Below are positions 1-8,714 of a DNA stretch of 56,600 nucleotides, in pieces; the stretch's first letter is position 1; the number at the start of each line of letters is the position of its first letter. The stretch spans positions 1 to 56,600 of the forward strand of contig JAFLDV010000030.1 in assembly GCA_017302255.1 (NCBI GenBank), written 5' to 3'. The stretch comes from Gammaproteobacteria bacterium. Lineage in GTDB: Bacteria > Pseudomonadota > Gammaproteobacteria > Enterobacterales > Alteromonadaceae. Under the pieces are notes generated by a model, which was not told the DNA's origin, searched no databases, and worked only from the letters and a program-made list of their open reading frames with translations. A program made the position numbers and the translations under genes.

Positions 1-2
1 AC

Positions 3-488
3 GAAGTTCGTCAGCAAAAGCAGGTGTTATTGCTTGAATTTGCCGAAGATGCCGTGCATCCATGCTCGCCGCTTGTCCAAAGTATTGCCGTGCCTTGTTT
101 TCAGCCGCTGCTGAGTTTAACCACGGATTTAGCGAGCCTACCGGCGATGCTGAAAACCGCTTGTGACCAGCTCAGCAGCGAGCAAAGCTTGTGGCTGGAA
201 TTGGTGTTAAATGGTGAAGATGCGCTATTGACCGATATCAGCTTGCCGTTGCAGCAATTGTTGGCGGATTTGCCTGTCGAATTGCTACGACTGCGCAAAG
301 CGCGGCCGCTTGGTGCCAATAATAGCCTGACGCAAGCCGCCCCAGATCTGCAAACACTGACGCCTGTTGAAGTGCTGACTGCCAGGTTTGCCGATGAAGA
401 TTTGAGCGCGGAGCTCAGCGCCCGCTTAACGATTTTGCATGACCAAGCGCTTGAGCAAGTACAAACCGACAGTGGAGCGTCTTTATGA
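3..488 (+). CDS. sbcD: Exonuclease subunit SbcD, C-terminal fragment
   Basis: The reading frame is open from the left edge, so only the C-terminal ~161 residues are present and the true start lies outside the window. The fragment lacks the metallophosphoesterase motifs, which lie upstream, and is identified mainly by context. Its TGA stop overlaps the ATG of sbcC in an ATGA arrangement, the usual sign of translational coupling in sbcDC operons. SbcD (Mre11-like) is the nuclease subunit that works with SbcC on DNA hairpins and protein-blocked ends. The assignment rests on sbcC adjacency plus a C-terminal region of the expected size. Confidence 0.85.
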   Translation, partial: EVRQQKQVLLLEFAEDAVHPCSPLVQSIAVPCFQPLLSLTTDLASLPAMLKTACDQLSSEQSLWLELVLNGEDALLTDISLPLQQLLADLPVELLRLRKARPLGANNSLTQAAPDLQTLTPVEVLTARFADEDLSAELSARLTILHDQALEQVQTDSGASL

Positions 489-3400
489 AAATTCTGTCGG
501 TTCGCCTGCAAAACCTCAATTCACTGCGTGGTGAATGGAAAGTAGATTTTCGTGACGAGGCTTTTGCTCAAAGTAACTTGTTTGCCATCACCGGACCTAC
601 CGGAGCGGGTAAAAGCACTTTGTTAGATGCAATTTGCTTGGCGCTTTATCATCAAACGCCACGACTCAAAACGTTATCGCAAACCAGCAATGAATTGATG
701 AGTCGCCACAGCAGCGAATGTTTGGCGGAAGTTGAGTTTGCGGTGCGTGACAAGTGCTATCGCGCCTTTTGGTCGCAGCGGCGCTCGCGTGGCGCTTTGG
801 ATGGCAAACTGCAGGCGGCAAAAGTTGAATTAGCGACCTTGGATGGCGAAATTCTCACTGACAAAAGCAATGAAAAACTGCGAATAACCGAACAACTGAC
901 CGGTTTAGACTTTGCCAGGTTCACTCGTTCAATGTTGTTATCCCAAGGCAATTTCGCCGCGTTCTTAAATGCTGATGCTAATGAGCGTGCGGAATTATTA
1001 GAAGAGCTGACTGGCACCGAAATTTACGGCCAAATTTCCATGCGGGTATTTGAGCAATGTCGAGAGCTCAAGCAACAGCAAGAGATAAAACAAGCGCAAA
1101 TTCAAGGTTTATCGCTGTTAAGCCAAGAGCAAATGGCGCTCCTTAGCGAACAAGAACAACAATTGCAGCAGCAACAGCAGCAATTGCAAATAGATCAGCA
1201 GCAGTTGCAACCGGCCATTCAATGGTGGCAACAACGTGACCAAGCACTATCGCAACAGCAACAAGCGATAGCTCAGCTCGCGCAAGCGCAGCAGGCGATG
1301 CAACAGGCTAGAGCTGGACTGGCCAAACTCGATACTTTCCCTTTAGTCGCACGCTTGTTACCGGATTACCAACTGTTAGTCGCGGATCGACAACGTCGCA
1401 GCGATCTTGAAACGCAGAGCCTGCAAATGCAGCAGCAATTGCTGCCGCTCCAACAACAACAGTACCAACAGATTTGGCACTACCACAGTCTCGCCGCCGG
1501 TGTGCAACAGGCATTGCTGCACAAGCAAAACCAGTGGCAGCAGCAAAGCCAAATTCTTGAACAGCAAATCAGCCAGCGGCTGTCGGCATCTGCGTTAGCC
1601 GAGTTACTCGCTACGTTAAAACCCGTGTGGCAACAAGCGAAGCAAGCTGAACAGCAGCAACAGGCGCAACAGCAGCAGTGCACGCAACTGGCGGCGGAAT
1701 TAACTGCGTGCCAACAACAAGGTGTCGAGCTCAATCAACAGGTGAAAACCTTGGATGCTGCGCAAAAAAGCGCAGAGCAAACGCAACTGCAATTACAGCA
1801 GGCGATAGCACAGCAAGATAATGAAGCTCTGACGGCTGCACTTTTGCAAGCGCAAAACATCCAGCAGCAATTGAGTCAATTTGGCTTATTGGCCGATCGC
1901 GGCTGGCAAGTGCAGGACGAGCTACTGGCACTAACGCAGCAATCAAGTCACATTCCGCCAACTTTGCTGAATTTGGACGCGCAACTTAACCAATGTCGCG
2001 AGCAGTTCCGGGTGCAAACGGCAACGCTTAAAGATAAAGAGTTGATTTGGCAGCAACAACTGAAAATTACCGAGCTCACCGCGCTTCGTGAGCAGCTGCA
2101 ACCTCAGCAGCAGTGCCCACTGTGTGGCAGTCTCGAGCATCCATTTGCCGATTATTTGCAGGTCGACGCGAATGAAGCCGAGCAAGCGGTGCAACACGCT
2201 CGCGCGCAACAAGAAAGTTTGCGGCAACAAGGTGCGACACTCAGTGAGCAAAAGAGTGTGCTGCAGGCTCAACAGCAACAAATCGCGAAGCAGCAGCAAA
2301 CGCTGCAACAGCAACTTGCCAGTACCGAACAACAACTGCAAGCGCTGGGCTCTTTGCAGATGGACAGCCACCCAACCGATACAAATGTGCATAGTCAGTG
2401 GTTTGCAAATGCATGGCAGTTATATCAGCTGCGTGACCGTGCGCAGTTATTGGTGCAACAACAACAAAGTGTCGCGGCGCAGGCGCAATTACAGCAACAA
2501 AGCAGTGCATTGCAAGCATTACAACAGCAACTACTGCAAGCGCAACGCGATTTGCAAAGTCGCAATCAAGCGTTGCAGCAAGCTGCAGAGCAGTTAGCGC
2601 TGCATCGCCAGCGTTACGCGCAGCTGCAAAAGGATTTGAAAACAGCGGAGCAACAGTCGACTCAACTCGCAGCACAAAGTGCGGAGTTGCGCCAAGCCTT
2701 GGATCAGCTGTTGCAACAAGTTGGCGAGCCAGTCCAATTGCCGCTGAGCGAAGTGGCTTTGCGGCTGCAATCGTTGCAGCAACAACAGAAGCACTGGCAA
2801 CAGCAAGAGACTGATATGCAGCAATTGCAGCACCAACTGTTGTTACTGCAAAACGACTTACTGCAAGCGGCCCAGCAATTGACCCATGCCGAAAAACTCT
2901 GGCAGACACAATCGCTGCAACCGACAATTCAGCACAGTCATCCAGAGCTTTCGCCAATTGAAGACTTAGCAAGTGCACAAGCGCTATTAGCAAGTTTGCC
3001 CAGTACCATTAGCGACCAAGCGCAGCAAATAGATGCGGCCTCTGGGCGATTACTACAACTGCAGCAGCAACAACAGCAGTTACAACAAGCCTTGGAAGTT
3101 CAGCAGCAGCGCTGGCAACAAGCCTTGGCCGACAGCCCATTTGCCCGCGAATCTGATTTTTTATTGGCGAATTTGGACGAAACCGAGCGGCTGCGTTTAG
3201 AGCAATTTAAACAGCAGTTACTTGCTGCCATTGCTTCTGCCGAAGCATTACAACAACAAGCGAGCCAGCAAATTGCTGACTTAGACGCGGCGCCACTCGC
3301 AAATGAAGACTTAAACACTTTGCAGACCATGCTTGCATCGTTACAACAACAGCAGCAAATCTGTAGTGAGCAGCTAGGACAGTTACGTCAACAACTCAAG

Positions 3401-3985
3401 CAACAACAAGAGCTTGCTAGCACGCAACAAGCCTTGTACTTGGCATTACAGGCGCAGCAGGCAGAGTATCAGGACTGGCAAAAACTCAATCAATTGATTG
3501 GCTCGGCCGACGGCGCTAAGTATCGTCGTTACGCGCAAGGCCTGACGCTGCAGCAATTGATTGTGCTAGCGAATCGGCAGTTACAGCAGCTGCATAGCCG
3601 CTATCAATTAGCGCGAAAACCTGATGCAGAACTAGAATTGCTAGTGGTCGACAGCTGGCAAGGGGATGCACTGCGTGACACCAAAACCTTATCAGGCGGC
3701 GAAAGTTTCTTGGTGAGTTTGGCGCTGGCTTTAGCACTCTCAGATCTGGTCAGCCACAAAACTCGCATCGAGTCACTGTTTCTTGATGAAGGCTTCGGCA
3801 CCTTAGATCCAGATACGCTCGAAACCGCCTTAAGCGCACTCGATGCGCTGCAAAGTAGCGGCAAAATGATTGGGATTATCAGCCATGTCGAAGCTCTGAA
3901 AGAACGGATTCCAGTACAAATTAAAGTGTTAAAACAAGCAGGTTCCGGCTGGAGCCGTTTGGTATTACCAGGGGATGGTGTTTAG
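485..3985 (+). CDS. sbcC: Exonuclease subunit SbcC (SMC/Rad50-like ATPase)
   Basis: This is a 1166-residue ATPase subunit of the SbcCD double-strand nuclease. The N-terminal Walker A motif GPTGAGKST starts near residue 37. A CPLC zinc-hook motif lies at about residues 544-547 in the middle of two long coiled-coil arms. The C-terminal half-domain has the ABC signature LSGGESF (about 1068) and the Walker B motif LFLDEGFGTLD (about 1098). The length is typical, slightly over the 1048 residues of E. coli. The arms are extremely Gln-rich (a run of six Gln near residue 228 and many QQQ or QQQQ runs), written with mixed CAA/CAG codons. The start codon overlaps the sbcD stop. Confidence 0.96.
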   Translation: MKILSVRLQNLNSLRGEWKVDFRDEAFAQSNLFAITGPTGAGKSTLLDAICLALYHQTPRLKTLSQTSNELMSRHSSECLAEVEFAVRDKCYRAFWSQRRSRGALDGKLQAAKVELATLDGEILTDKSNEKLRITEQLTGLDFARFTRSMLLSQGNFAAFLNADANERAELLEELTGTEIYGQISMRVFEQCRELKQQQEIKQAQIQGLSLLSQEQMALLSEQEQQLQQQQQQLQIDQQQLQPAIQWWQQRDQALSQQQQAIAQLAQAQQAMQQARAGLAKLDTFPLVARLLPDYQLLVADRQRRSDLETQSLQMQQQLLPLQQQQYQQIWHYHSLAAGVQQALLHKQNQWQQQSQILEQQISQRLSASALAELLATLKPVWQQAKQAEQQQQAQQQQCTQLAAELTACQQQGVELNQQVKTLDAAQKSAEQTQLQLQQAIAQQDNEALTAALLQAQNIQQQLSQFGLLADRGWQVQDELLALTQQSSHIPPTLLNLDAQLNQCREQFRVQTATLKDKELIWQQQLKITELTALREQLQPQQQCPLCGSLEHPFADYLQVDANEAEQAVQHARAQQESLRQQGATLSEQKSVLQAQQQQIAKQQQTLQQQLASTEQQLQALGSLQMDSHPTDTNVHSQWFANAWQLYQLRDRAQLLVQQQQSVAAQAQLQQQSSALQALQQQLLQAQRDLQSRNQALQQAAEQLALHRQRYAQLQKDLKTAEQQSTQLAAQSAELRQALDQLLQQVGEPVQLPLSEVALRLQSLQQQQKHWQQQETDMQQLQHQLLLLQNDLLQAAQQLTHAEKLWQTQSLQPTIQHSHPELSPIEDLASAQALLASLPSTISDQAQQIDAASGRLLQLQQQQQQLQQALEVQQQRWQQALADSPFARESDFLLANLDETERLRLEQFKQQLLAAIASAEALQQQASQQIADLDAAPLANEDLNTLQTMLASLQQQQQICSEQLGQLRQQLKQQQELASTQQALYLALQAQQAEYQDWQKLNQLIGSADGAKYRRYAQGLTLQQLIVLANRQLQQLHSRYQLARKPDAELELLVVDSWQGDALRDTKTLSGGESFLVSLALALALSDLVSHKTRIESLFLDEGFGTLDPDTLETALSALDALQSSGKMIGIISHVEALKERIPVQIKVLKQAGSGWSRLVLPGDGV

Positions 3986-4048
3986 GTTCGATGAGAATAC
4001 AGGTAGGAGATTTGTCTAAGCTTTCTAATCTGTAGCAACAGAGCTTAT

Positions 4049-4070
4049 AGCGGGACCGGCAGATCCCGCT
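4049..4070. terminator. Hairpin between convergent genes
   Basis: A 7-bp perfect stem (AGCGGGA / TCCCGCT) with an 8-nt loop sits between the sbcC stop and the convergent small gene. No U-tract follows on either strand, so intrinsic termination is only a guess. Confidence 0.35.
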
Positions 4071-4098
4071 TGAGTTGGAACGCCATCAGCAACTTTAC

Positions 4099-4368
4099 TC
4101 AATGCCGACTATCAATCTGCTTTAAGCGCTGCATAAACGCATCGATTTGCTCTTCATTTTGCGCATCAATATGATATTTCTGATGAAATCCTAGGGTCAG
4201 GCTCACGCCATCGGCAAAGAAATACAAATCGTAACCATCAAAACCGGTAGCTACTTGCATGCCTGCGAGCTCAAAACCATTGCCAACAGGTGTCTTCGCG
4301 GGATCACCCCGTTGTTCAATTTTGCCAAATACTTTCATCAGCAGTTTGGCATCAATTAAGTTTTGCAT
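4099..4368 (-). CDS. Small conserved protein, DUF3081-like
   Basis: This 89-residue cytoplasmic protein has no signal peptide or membrane segment. The central pattern FDGYDLYFFADGVSLTLGFH followed by a helical C-terminus resembles, from memory, the DUF3081 family of short gammaproteobacterial proteins. Function is unknown. An AGGA Shine-Dalgarno lies 8 nt before the ATG, which supports a real gene. It converges on sbcC and is divergent from the two-component genes. The family name is tentative; that the ORF is real is fairly likely. Confidence 0.65.
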   Translation of the reverse strand: MQNLIDAKLLMKVFGKIEQRGDPAKTPVGNGFELAGMQVATGFDGYDLYFFADGVSLTLGFHQKYHIDAQNEEQIDAFMQRLKQIDSRH

Positions 4369-4527
4369 TAGTCAGAGTCCTAAATTGTCGTTGCCAGCAC
4401 AGCACTATACACCGGCGTTTGTGTAAGTTCAGTACGCTAGCGCGCGCAGAACAGATGCCTGCAATCACTATTTTGTTAACTTAGTTTGTCAAAATGAAAG
4501 TTGCCCGAACATATTCCCCCCCCAAAA

Positions 4528-4561
4528 CATGACAAATGTCATGCTCTTCGGCTGACATTTG
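4528..4561. promoter_or_regulatory. Palindromic operator plus half-site before the two-component operon
   Basis: A perfect 6-bp inverted repeat CATGAC-AAAT-GTCATG (4528-4543) is followed 10 nt later by TGACATTTG (4553-4561), which is the reverse complement of CAAATGTCA inside the first site. ATGAC/GTCAT dyads are commonly found in front of operons for DesK/DesR-type regulators that autoregulate. Position, about 80 bp before the kinase start, fits a binding site for the NarL-type regulator encoded downstream. This is inference. Confidence 0.55.
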
Positions 4562-4623
4562 CCGTAGCCAAGCCTAGTGTTAGAGATTAAGCTTTGGTTC
4601 TGGTTTTTGCGATGGAGTTGGTA

Positions 4624-5688
4624 ATGACACAGTTGGCATTGGAGCGACGTTGGGCTTGGATCTACTTGATTAACCTAAGTTTTTATATAGTTCCGCTATT
4701 TTTTGGTAATTATTCGACGCTGACCATCATCGCGCTACTAGCAGCATTACCGCCTTTTATTGCCGGTTATTTCTGGGCCTATAGCTCGACACCAGCCACC
4801 ATGTGGCGGCCAATCGCGCTAATGCTGAGTATCGCCTCGATTGCGACGCCTTGGCATCCGGGCACCATAGCGCTGTTCGGTTACGCTGGCTTTTTTATCG
4901 GTTTTGCTTATGAAAAGCGTACCATTATTTTGTCGCTTAGCGCGCTCATGGCATGGCTCGCCATCTTGCAGTGGTGGAATGATTTTACCGGCCCATATTT
5001 TCTGATGTATGGCAGTGTATTGACACTGGGTGTGACGTTATTCGGTATGCTCGAGCGCAATCGGCAGCTGAATCAGCGACAAAAAGAGCAAAGCCAAGCT
5101 GAAATTAAACAACTCGCGCAAATGGTTGAACGCGAACGTATTGCCCGTGATTTGCACGATATTATGGGGCATAGCTTATCGAGCATTATTCTCAAAGCCG
5201 ATTTAGCCGCGATGTTGCTAAAAGCTGGTCAAACCGAGCAAGCGGCGCAGCATCTCACAGAATTATCGCAAGTAGCTCGTGATTCGCTATCGCAAGTCCG
5301 GCAGACTGTGTCGGGCTATAAACACAAAGGTTTATTAGCAGAAATCAGTACCTTAGCCCAGCGTTTACGCGAACATGGCTTTGCCGTGTCGCTCGAAGGA
5401 GATGTGCCGACTTTAGCGGCACGCGAAGAATCTGCAGTGATTTTGGTGCTAACTGAGCTGGTAACCAATATCCTGCGCCATAGCAAAGGCAATAGTTGCC
5501 AGATTAAATTTAGTGAAGATAATCAGGGCTTTAAGGTTGAAGTCAGCGATAATGGTGAAGTAGCCAGCTTTGGCTTTGGCAATGGTTTAACCGGCATTCA
5601 AGAGCGTTTAAGCGCCTTACAAGCCAAGCTGGATTACCAATTAGATCACGGCTGCCATCTCTCCATCTGGTTACCAAAAAGGACCTAA
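4624..5688 (+). CDS. DesK-type sensor histidine kinase
   Basis: This 354-residue membrane kinase has about five hydrophobic segments in its first 150 residues, a short coiled linker rich in Glu/Gln, and a HisKA_3 dimerisation/phosphoacceptor helix ERIARDLHDIMGHSLSS in which His178 is the expected phosphorylation site. A HATPase_c domain follows, with the N-box at LTELVTNILRHS and a G-box at SFGFGNGLTGIQERL. Translation probably begins at this ATG, because GGAG lies 6 nt upstream; a TTG at 4594 and an ATG at 4612 are less well placed. The response-regulator gene starts 2 nt after the stop. Family members often sense membrane state or envelope stress; the signal here cannot be told. Confidence 0.88.
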   Translation: MTQLALERRWAWIYLINLSFYIVPLFFGNYSTLTIIALLAALPPFIAGYFWAYSSTPATMWRPIALMLSIASIATPWHPGTIALFGYAGFFIGFAYEKRTIILSLSALMAWLAILQWWNDFTGPYFLMYGSVLTLGVTLFGMLERNRQLNQRQKEQSQAEIKQLAQMVERERIARDLHDIMGHSLSSIILKADLAAMLLKAGQTEQAAQHLTELSQVARDSLSQVRQTVSGYKHKGLLAEISTLAQRLREHGFAVSLEGDVPTLAAREESAVILVLTELVTNILRHSKGNSCQIKFSEDNQGFKVEVSDNGEVASFGFGNGLTGIQERLSALQAKLDYQLDHGCHLSIWLPKRT

Positions 5689-5690
5689 GT

Positions 5691-6287
5691 ATGAAAATTC
5701 TATTGGCGGAAGACCAAGCGATGGTGCGCGGTGCACTTGCCTCTTTATTACGCTTAAGTAGTCAGCATGAATTGGTAGAAGCTGCCGATGGTGACGCGGC
5801 ATTAGCGCTGTTAAAACAACAATCCTTTGATATGTTGCTCACCGATATTGAAATGCCGGGGCGAAGCGGCTTAGAACTCGCTGCTTGGTTGCAGCATCAA
5901 CAAAGCCCGACCAAAGTGGTGATTATCACGACTTTTGGTCGCAGCGGTTATATACGCAGAGCGCTCGACTGCGGAGTCAGTGGCTTTTTACTCAAAGATG
6001 CGCCAGTACAAGATTTATTGGCTGCGCTTGAGAAAGTGCAGGCTGGTAAAAGGGTGATCGACAGTGAGCTGGCGTTATTGGCGCTTGGTGAGCAAGATCC
6101 ACTCAATGACAAAGAGCGGCGTGCGTTGCGATTGGCTGGCGAAGGCAAATCTACCGCCGAGATCTCGCAGCTGTTGTTCATTGCTGAAGGCACTGTGCGC
6201 AATTATTTATCAGAGGCGATGTCGAAACTTAATGCCGCAAATCGCATCGATGCTGCCCGGATTGCCCAGCAGAAAGGCTGGTTATAG
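5691..6287 (+). CDS. NarL/DesR-type response regulator
   Basis: The 198-residue protein has an N-terminal receiver domain, with acidic pocket LLAEDQ, phosphoacceptor Asp52 in LLTDIEMPG and the conserved Lys in GFLLKDAP. A C-terminal LuxR-type helix-turn-helix (LNDKERRALRLAGEGKSTAEI then LFIAEGTVRNYLSEAMSKL) follows. It is the partner of the kinase just upstream and very likely binds the CATGAC-N4-GTCATG palindrome in front of the pair. Target genes beyond autoregulation are unknown; the secreted carboxypeptidase downstream is separated by 63 nt and could be part of the same transcript. Confidence 0.9.
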   Translation: MKILLAEDQAMVRGALASLLRLSSQHELVEAADGDAALALLKQQSFDMLLTDIEMPGRSGLELAAWLQHQQSPTKVVIITTFGRSGYIRRALDCGVSGFLLKDAPVQDLLAALEKVQAGKRVIDSELALLALGEQDPLNDKERRALRLAGEGKSTAEISQLLFIAEGTVRNYLSEAMSKLNAANRIDAARIAQQKGWL

Positions 6288-6350
6288 CAACTGGTATTTT
6301 ATGTCGATGATTGTTATTATGCGGTTAAATATTATTAAACGGACTGCATC

Positions 6351-8621
6351 ATGGCTTTGTCTGCACTCGCACTTATCACTGCATTACATTCATCAAATTT
6401 GGCCTCGCCAGCACAATTGGCGACTTTTCAACAGCAAAGTATCGAAGCTGCCACTGTAGTGACGTTTCGCTCGCCAGAACAGGCGCGCGCTGCTGCAATT
6501 GGCTTGCATCATTTGTTATTGGCTGGGGATTGGAAAAGCGGCCAATTGATATTGCAGTTGGATGAAACCGAGCAGAAAAAGTTGCTGCCATTTGCCACAA
6601 GCATGGCACCAGCGACCGAGTGGCAACAGCAACAATTGCAAGCATGGCAACAGCAGCAAGCTGAGCAACATAGTCTAGATGTCACTGCTCAAGGCATTCC
6701 AGGTTACAGCTGTTACGAAACTGTCGAAGAAACTTTTGCGGCAGCACAGCAACTAGTCACCACCTATCCGCAGTACGCAACTTTTCAATCAATTGGTCCG
6801 GCTTGGGCGAAAAGTAAAGGGCGTGATGGCTTTGATGTCTTTGTACTTAAAATCACCAAAAATAATGGTAAAACCGACAAGCCGAAACTGTTAATCAATA
6901 GCGCCATTCATGCCCGAGAATACACCACGGCGGCAACTGCCTTGCAGTTCGCTCGCGAGTTACTCAACAGCACTGGTAAAGATGCTGATGTCGATTGGAT
7001 GCTTGAACAAAATGAAGTGCATTTGGTGCTACACACCAATCCTGAAGGGCGAAAAATCGCTGAAACAGGCGTGTCTTGGCGCAAGAATATCAACGACCAG
7101 CAATGTGCGAGCAGCACTTATGGTGTTGACCTAAACCGTAACTTTAGTTTTGGTTGGAATAATGTACCAAACGATGGCGGTAGCAGCAGTAACAGCTGCA
7201 ATATTACCTATCGTGGTTTGACGGCAGGCTCAGAGCCAGAAGTGAAAGCCCTTGAAGCTTATGCGCGTACTTTATTTGCCGATAAACGCGGACCGGCGCG
7301 CAGCGATGCTGCGCCTGCTGATACTTCAGGCATCCACATCGATTTGCACAGTTATAGCGAATTGGTGTTATGGCCTTGGGGGGAGGATGACAGTGTGGCG
7401 CCAAACGGCACGGCACTGCAAACCTTGGGTCGTAAATTTGCCTTTTTTAACGACTACACGCCGACCCAATCTGTCGGTTTATATCCAACGGACGGCACCA
7501 GTGATGGCATCAGTTATGGCGAACTTGGCGTCGCTGCTTTTACTTTTGAAATGGGCACGGCATTTTTCCAGTCATGCAGTGTTTTCCAAGAAAATATCTT
7601 ACCGCGCAACTTACCTGCATTACGGTACGCATTACGGGTAGTGAAAGCCCCGTATCTGTTACCGGCAGGTCCTGATGTGACTGGCCTACCCAGCACAGCC
7701 TTGACTGTTGCTAAAAACCGACAAATCACTGTTAATTTTAATGTTTCAGATCAACGATTTAATCAACTGAATGGCATAGAGCAAACGCATAATATCCGCC
7801 AAGTAGAACTCTACATCGATCAACTGCCAACCGATGTCGGCGCGACACCTCAGTTGTTAACTGCCAAAGATGGTCAATTTGACAGTGCCAACGAAGCCAT
7901 TGCGCTGACTCTTGCTGGCGCGGATTTAAGTTTGGGTCGGCATACGCTGTATTTGCAGGCAAAAGATGCCAATAATCAAACTGGTCCACTGTATGCCAAG
8001 TATGTCGAAGTTGTGGCGCCAGTTGCCCGGACTCTCGGTTTTACTAAGCAGTGCAAGTTCTTACAATGCAGTTTCACCAATCTAACGGAAAAACTGGGCA
8101 ATGAAACTCTGACCTACAACTGGGATTTTGGTGGTGGTCAAACGAGCACTAGCACCAACCCACAAGTTACTTTTGCCGCCGCTGGCAGCTATCCGGTGAA
8201 GTTACAAGTGAATGATGGTGTGGAAACGACAGAGTTAATTCAACAAGTGCAAGTGTTCGCAGAGCCTACTGCAGCAATTGAATTTAGCTGCACTAACCTC
8301 ACCTGTGCCTTTAAGAGTAATGCCAGCAGTGTCAATGGTGCTATTAACCAATTCGCATGGACTATCAACAGCACCAGTTACTCTGGAGCTGAGCAAAGTG
8401 TCACTTTCCCACAAGCTGGTACTTATCCGGTGGAACTTCGGGTGACTGACAGCGCGCAGCAACAAAAAACTGTGAGCGCATCGGTGACAGTGACCGCGCC
8501 GCCGCCAGTGGTGGTGCCACCAACGCCAACACCAACGGAAAGCAAAAAGTCAGGCGGTGCTGTGCATTATCTGCTGCTGATGTTATTACCGCTTGGTTTG
8601 TTACGCCGACTGCGTCGCTAA
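6351..8621 (+). CDS. Secreted M14 zinc carboxypeptidase with PKD domains and GlyGly-CTERM tail
   Basis: This 756-residue exported metallopeptidase starts with a hydrophobic signal-like segment and a propeptide-like region. The M14 domain carries zinc ligands His187 and Glu190 (HARE) and His333 (DLHSYSE), the DLNRNF substrate-binding motif and catalytic Glu400 in FEMGT. A beta-rich linker is followed by two PKD-like domains (about 560-720, with YNWDFGGG and the SYPVKLQVNDG / TYPVELRVTDS strands). The end is a Ser-Gly-Gly motif, one hydrophobic helix and Arg-rich LRRLRR, matching a GlyGly-CTERM signal processed by rhombosortase. It likely removes C-terminal residues from peptides outside the cell. 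In-frame TAA upstream limits the start to this ATG. Confidence 0.9.
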   Translation: MALSALALITALHSSNLASPAQLATFQQQSIEAATVVTFRSPEQARAAAIGLHHLLLAGDWKSGQLILQLDETEQKKLLPFATSMAPATEWQQQQLQAWQQQQAEQHSLDVTAQGIPGYSCYETVEETFAAAQQLVTTYPQYATFQSIGPAWAKSKGRDGFDVFVLKITKNNGKTDKPKLLINSAIHAREYTTAATALQFARELLNSTGKDADVDWMLEQNEVHLVLHTNPEGRKIAETGVSWRKNINDQQCASSTYGVDLNRNFSFGWNNVPNDGGSSSNSCNITYRGLTAGSEPEVKALEAYARTLFADKRGPARSDAAPADTSGIHIDLHSYSELVLWPWGEDDSVAPNGTALQTLGRKFAFFNDYTPTQSVGLYPTDGTSDGISYGELGVAAFTFEMGTAFFQSCSVFQENILPRNLPALRYALRVVKAPYLLPAGPDVTGLPSTALTVAKNRQITVNFNVSDQRFNQLNGIEQTHNIRQVELYIDQLPTDVGATPQLLTAKDGQFDSANEAIALTLAGADLSLGRHTLYLQAKDANNQTGPLYAKYVEVVAPVARTLGFTKQCKFLQCSFTNLTEKLGNETLTYNWDFGGGQTSTSTNPQVTFAAAGSYPVKLQVNDGVETTELIQQVQVFAEPTAAIEFSCTNLTCAFKSNASSVNGAINQFAWTINSTSYSGAEQSVTFPQAGTYPVELRVTDSAQQQKTVSASVTVTAPPPVVVPPTPTPTESKKSGGAVHYLLLMLLPLGLLRRLRR

Positions 8622-8640
8622 CAACTTAGCGCACAAATAA

Positions 8641-8670
8641 CCCCTCCGGCAAAGTTGTCCTGCCGGGGGG
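8641..8670. terminator. GC-rich hairpin between convergent genes
   Basis: A strong 10-bp stem with one G-U pair (CCCTCCGGCA / TGCCGGGGGG) and a 9-nt loop lies 20 bp after the carboxypeptidase stop. There is no clear T-run, so it may stabilise the 3' end of the mRNA rather than terminate by itself. Confidence 0.45.
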
Positions 8671-8714
8671 ATCTACTTCTCAGTGATTAATTCAACGAAA
8701 AATCCAACCTTGAG

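Noticed and set aside
1308-2993. Several long antisense and alternate-frame ORFs inside sbcC
   Set aside because: They arise from the CAA/CAG repeat composition (Gln read as Leu, Cys or Ala/Val in other frames) and have no start signals.
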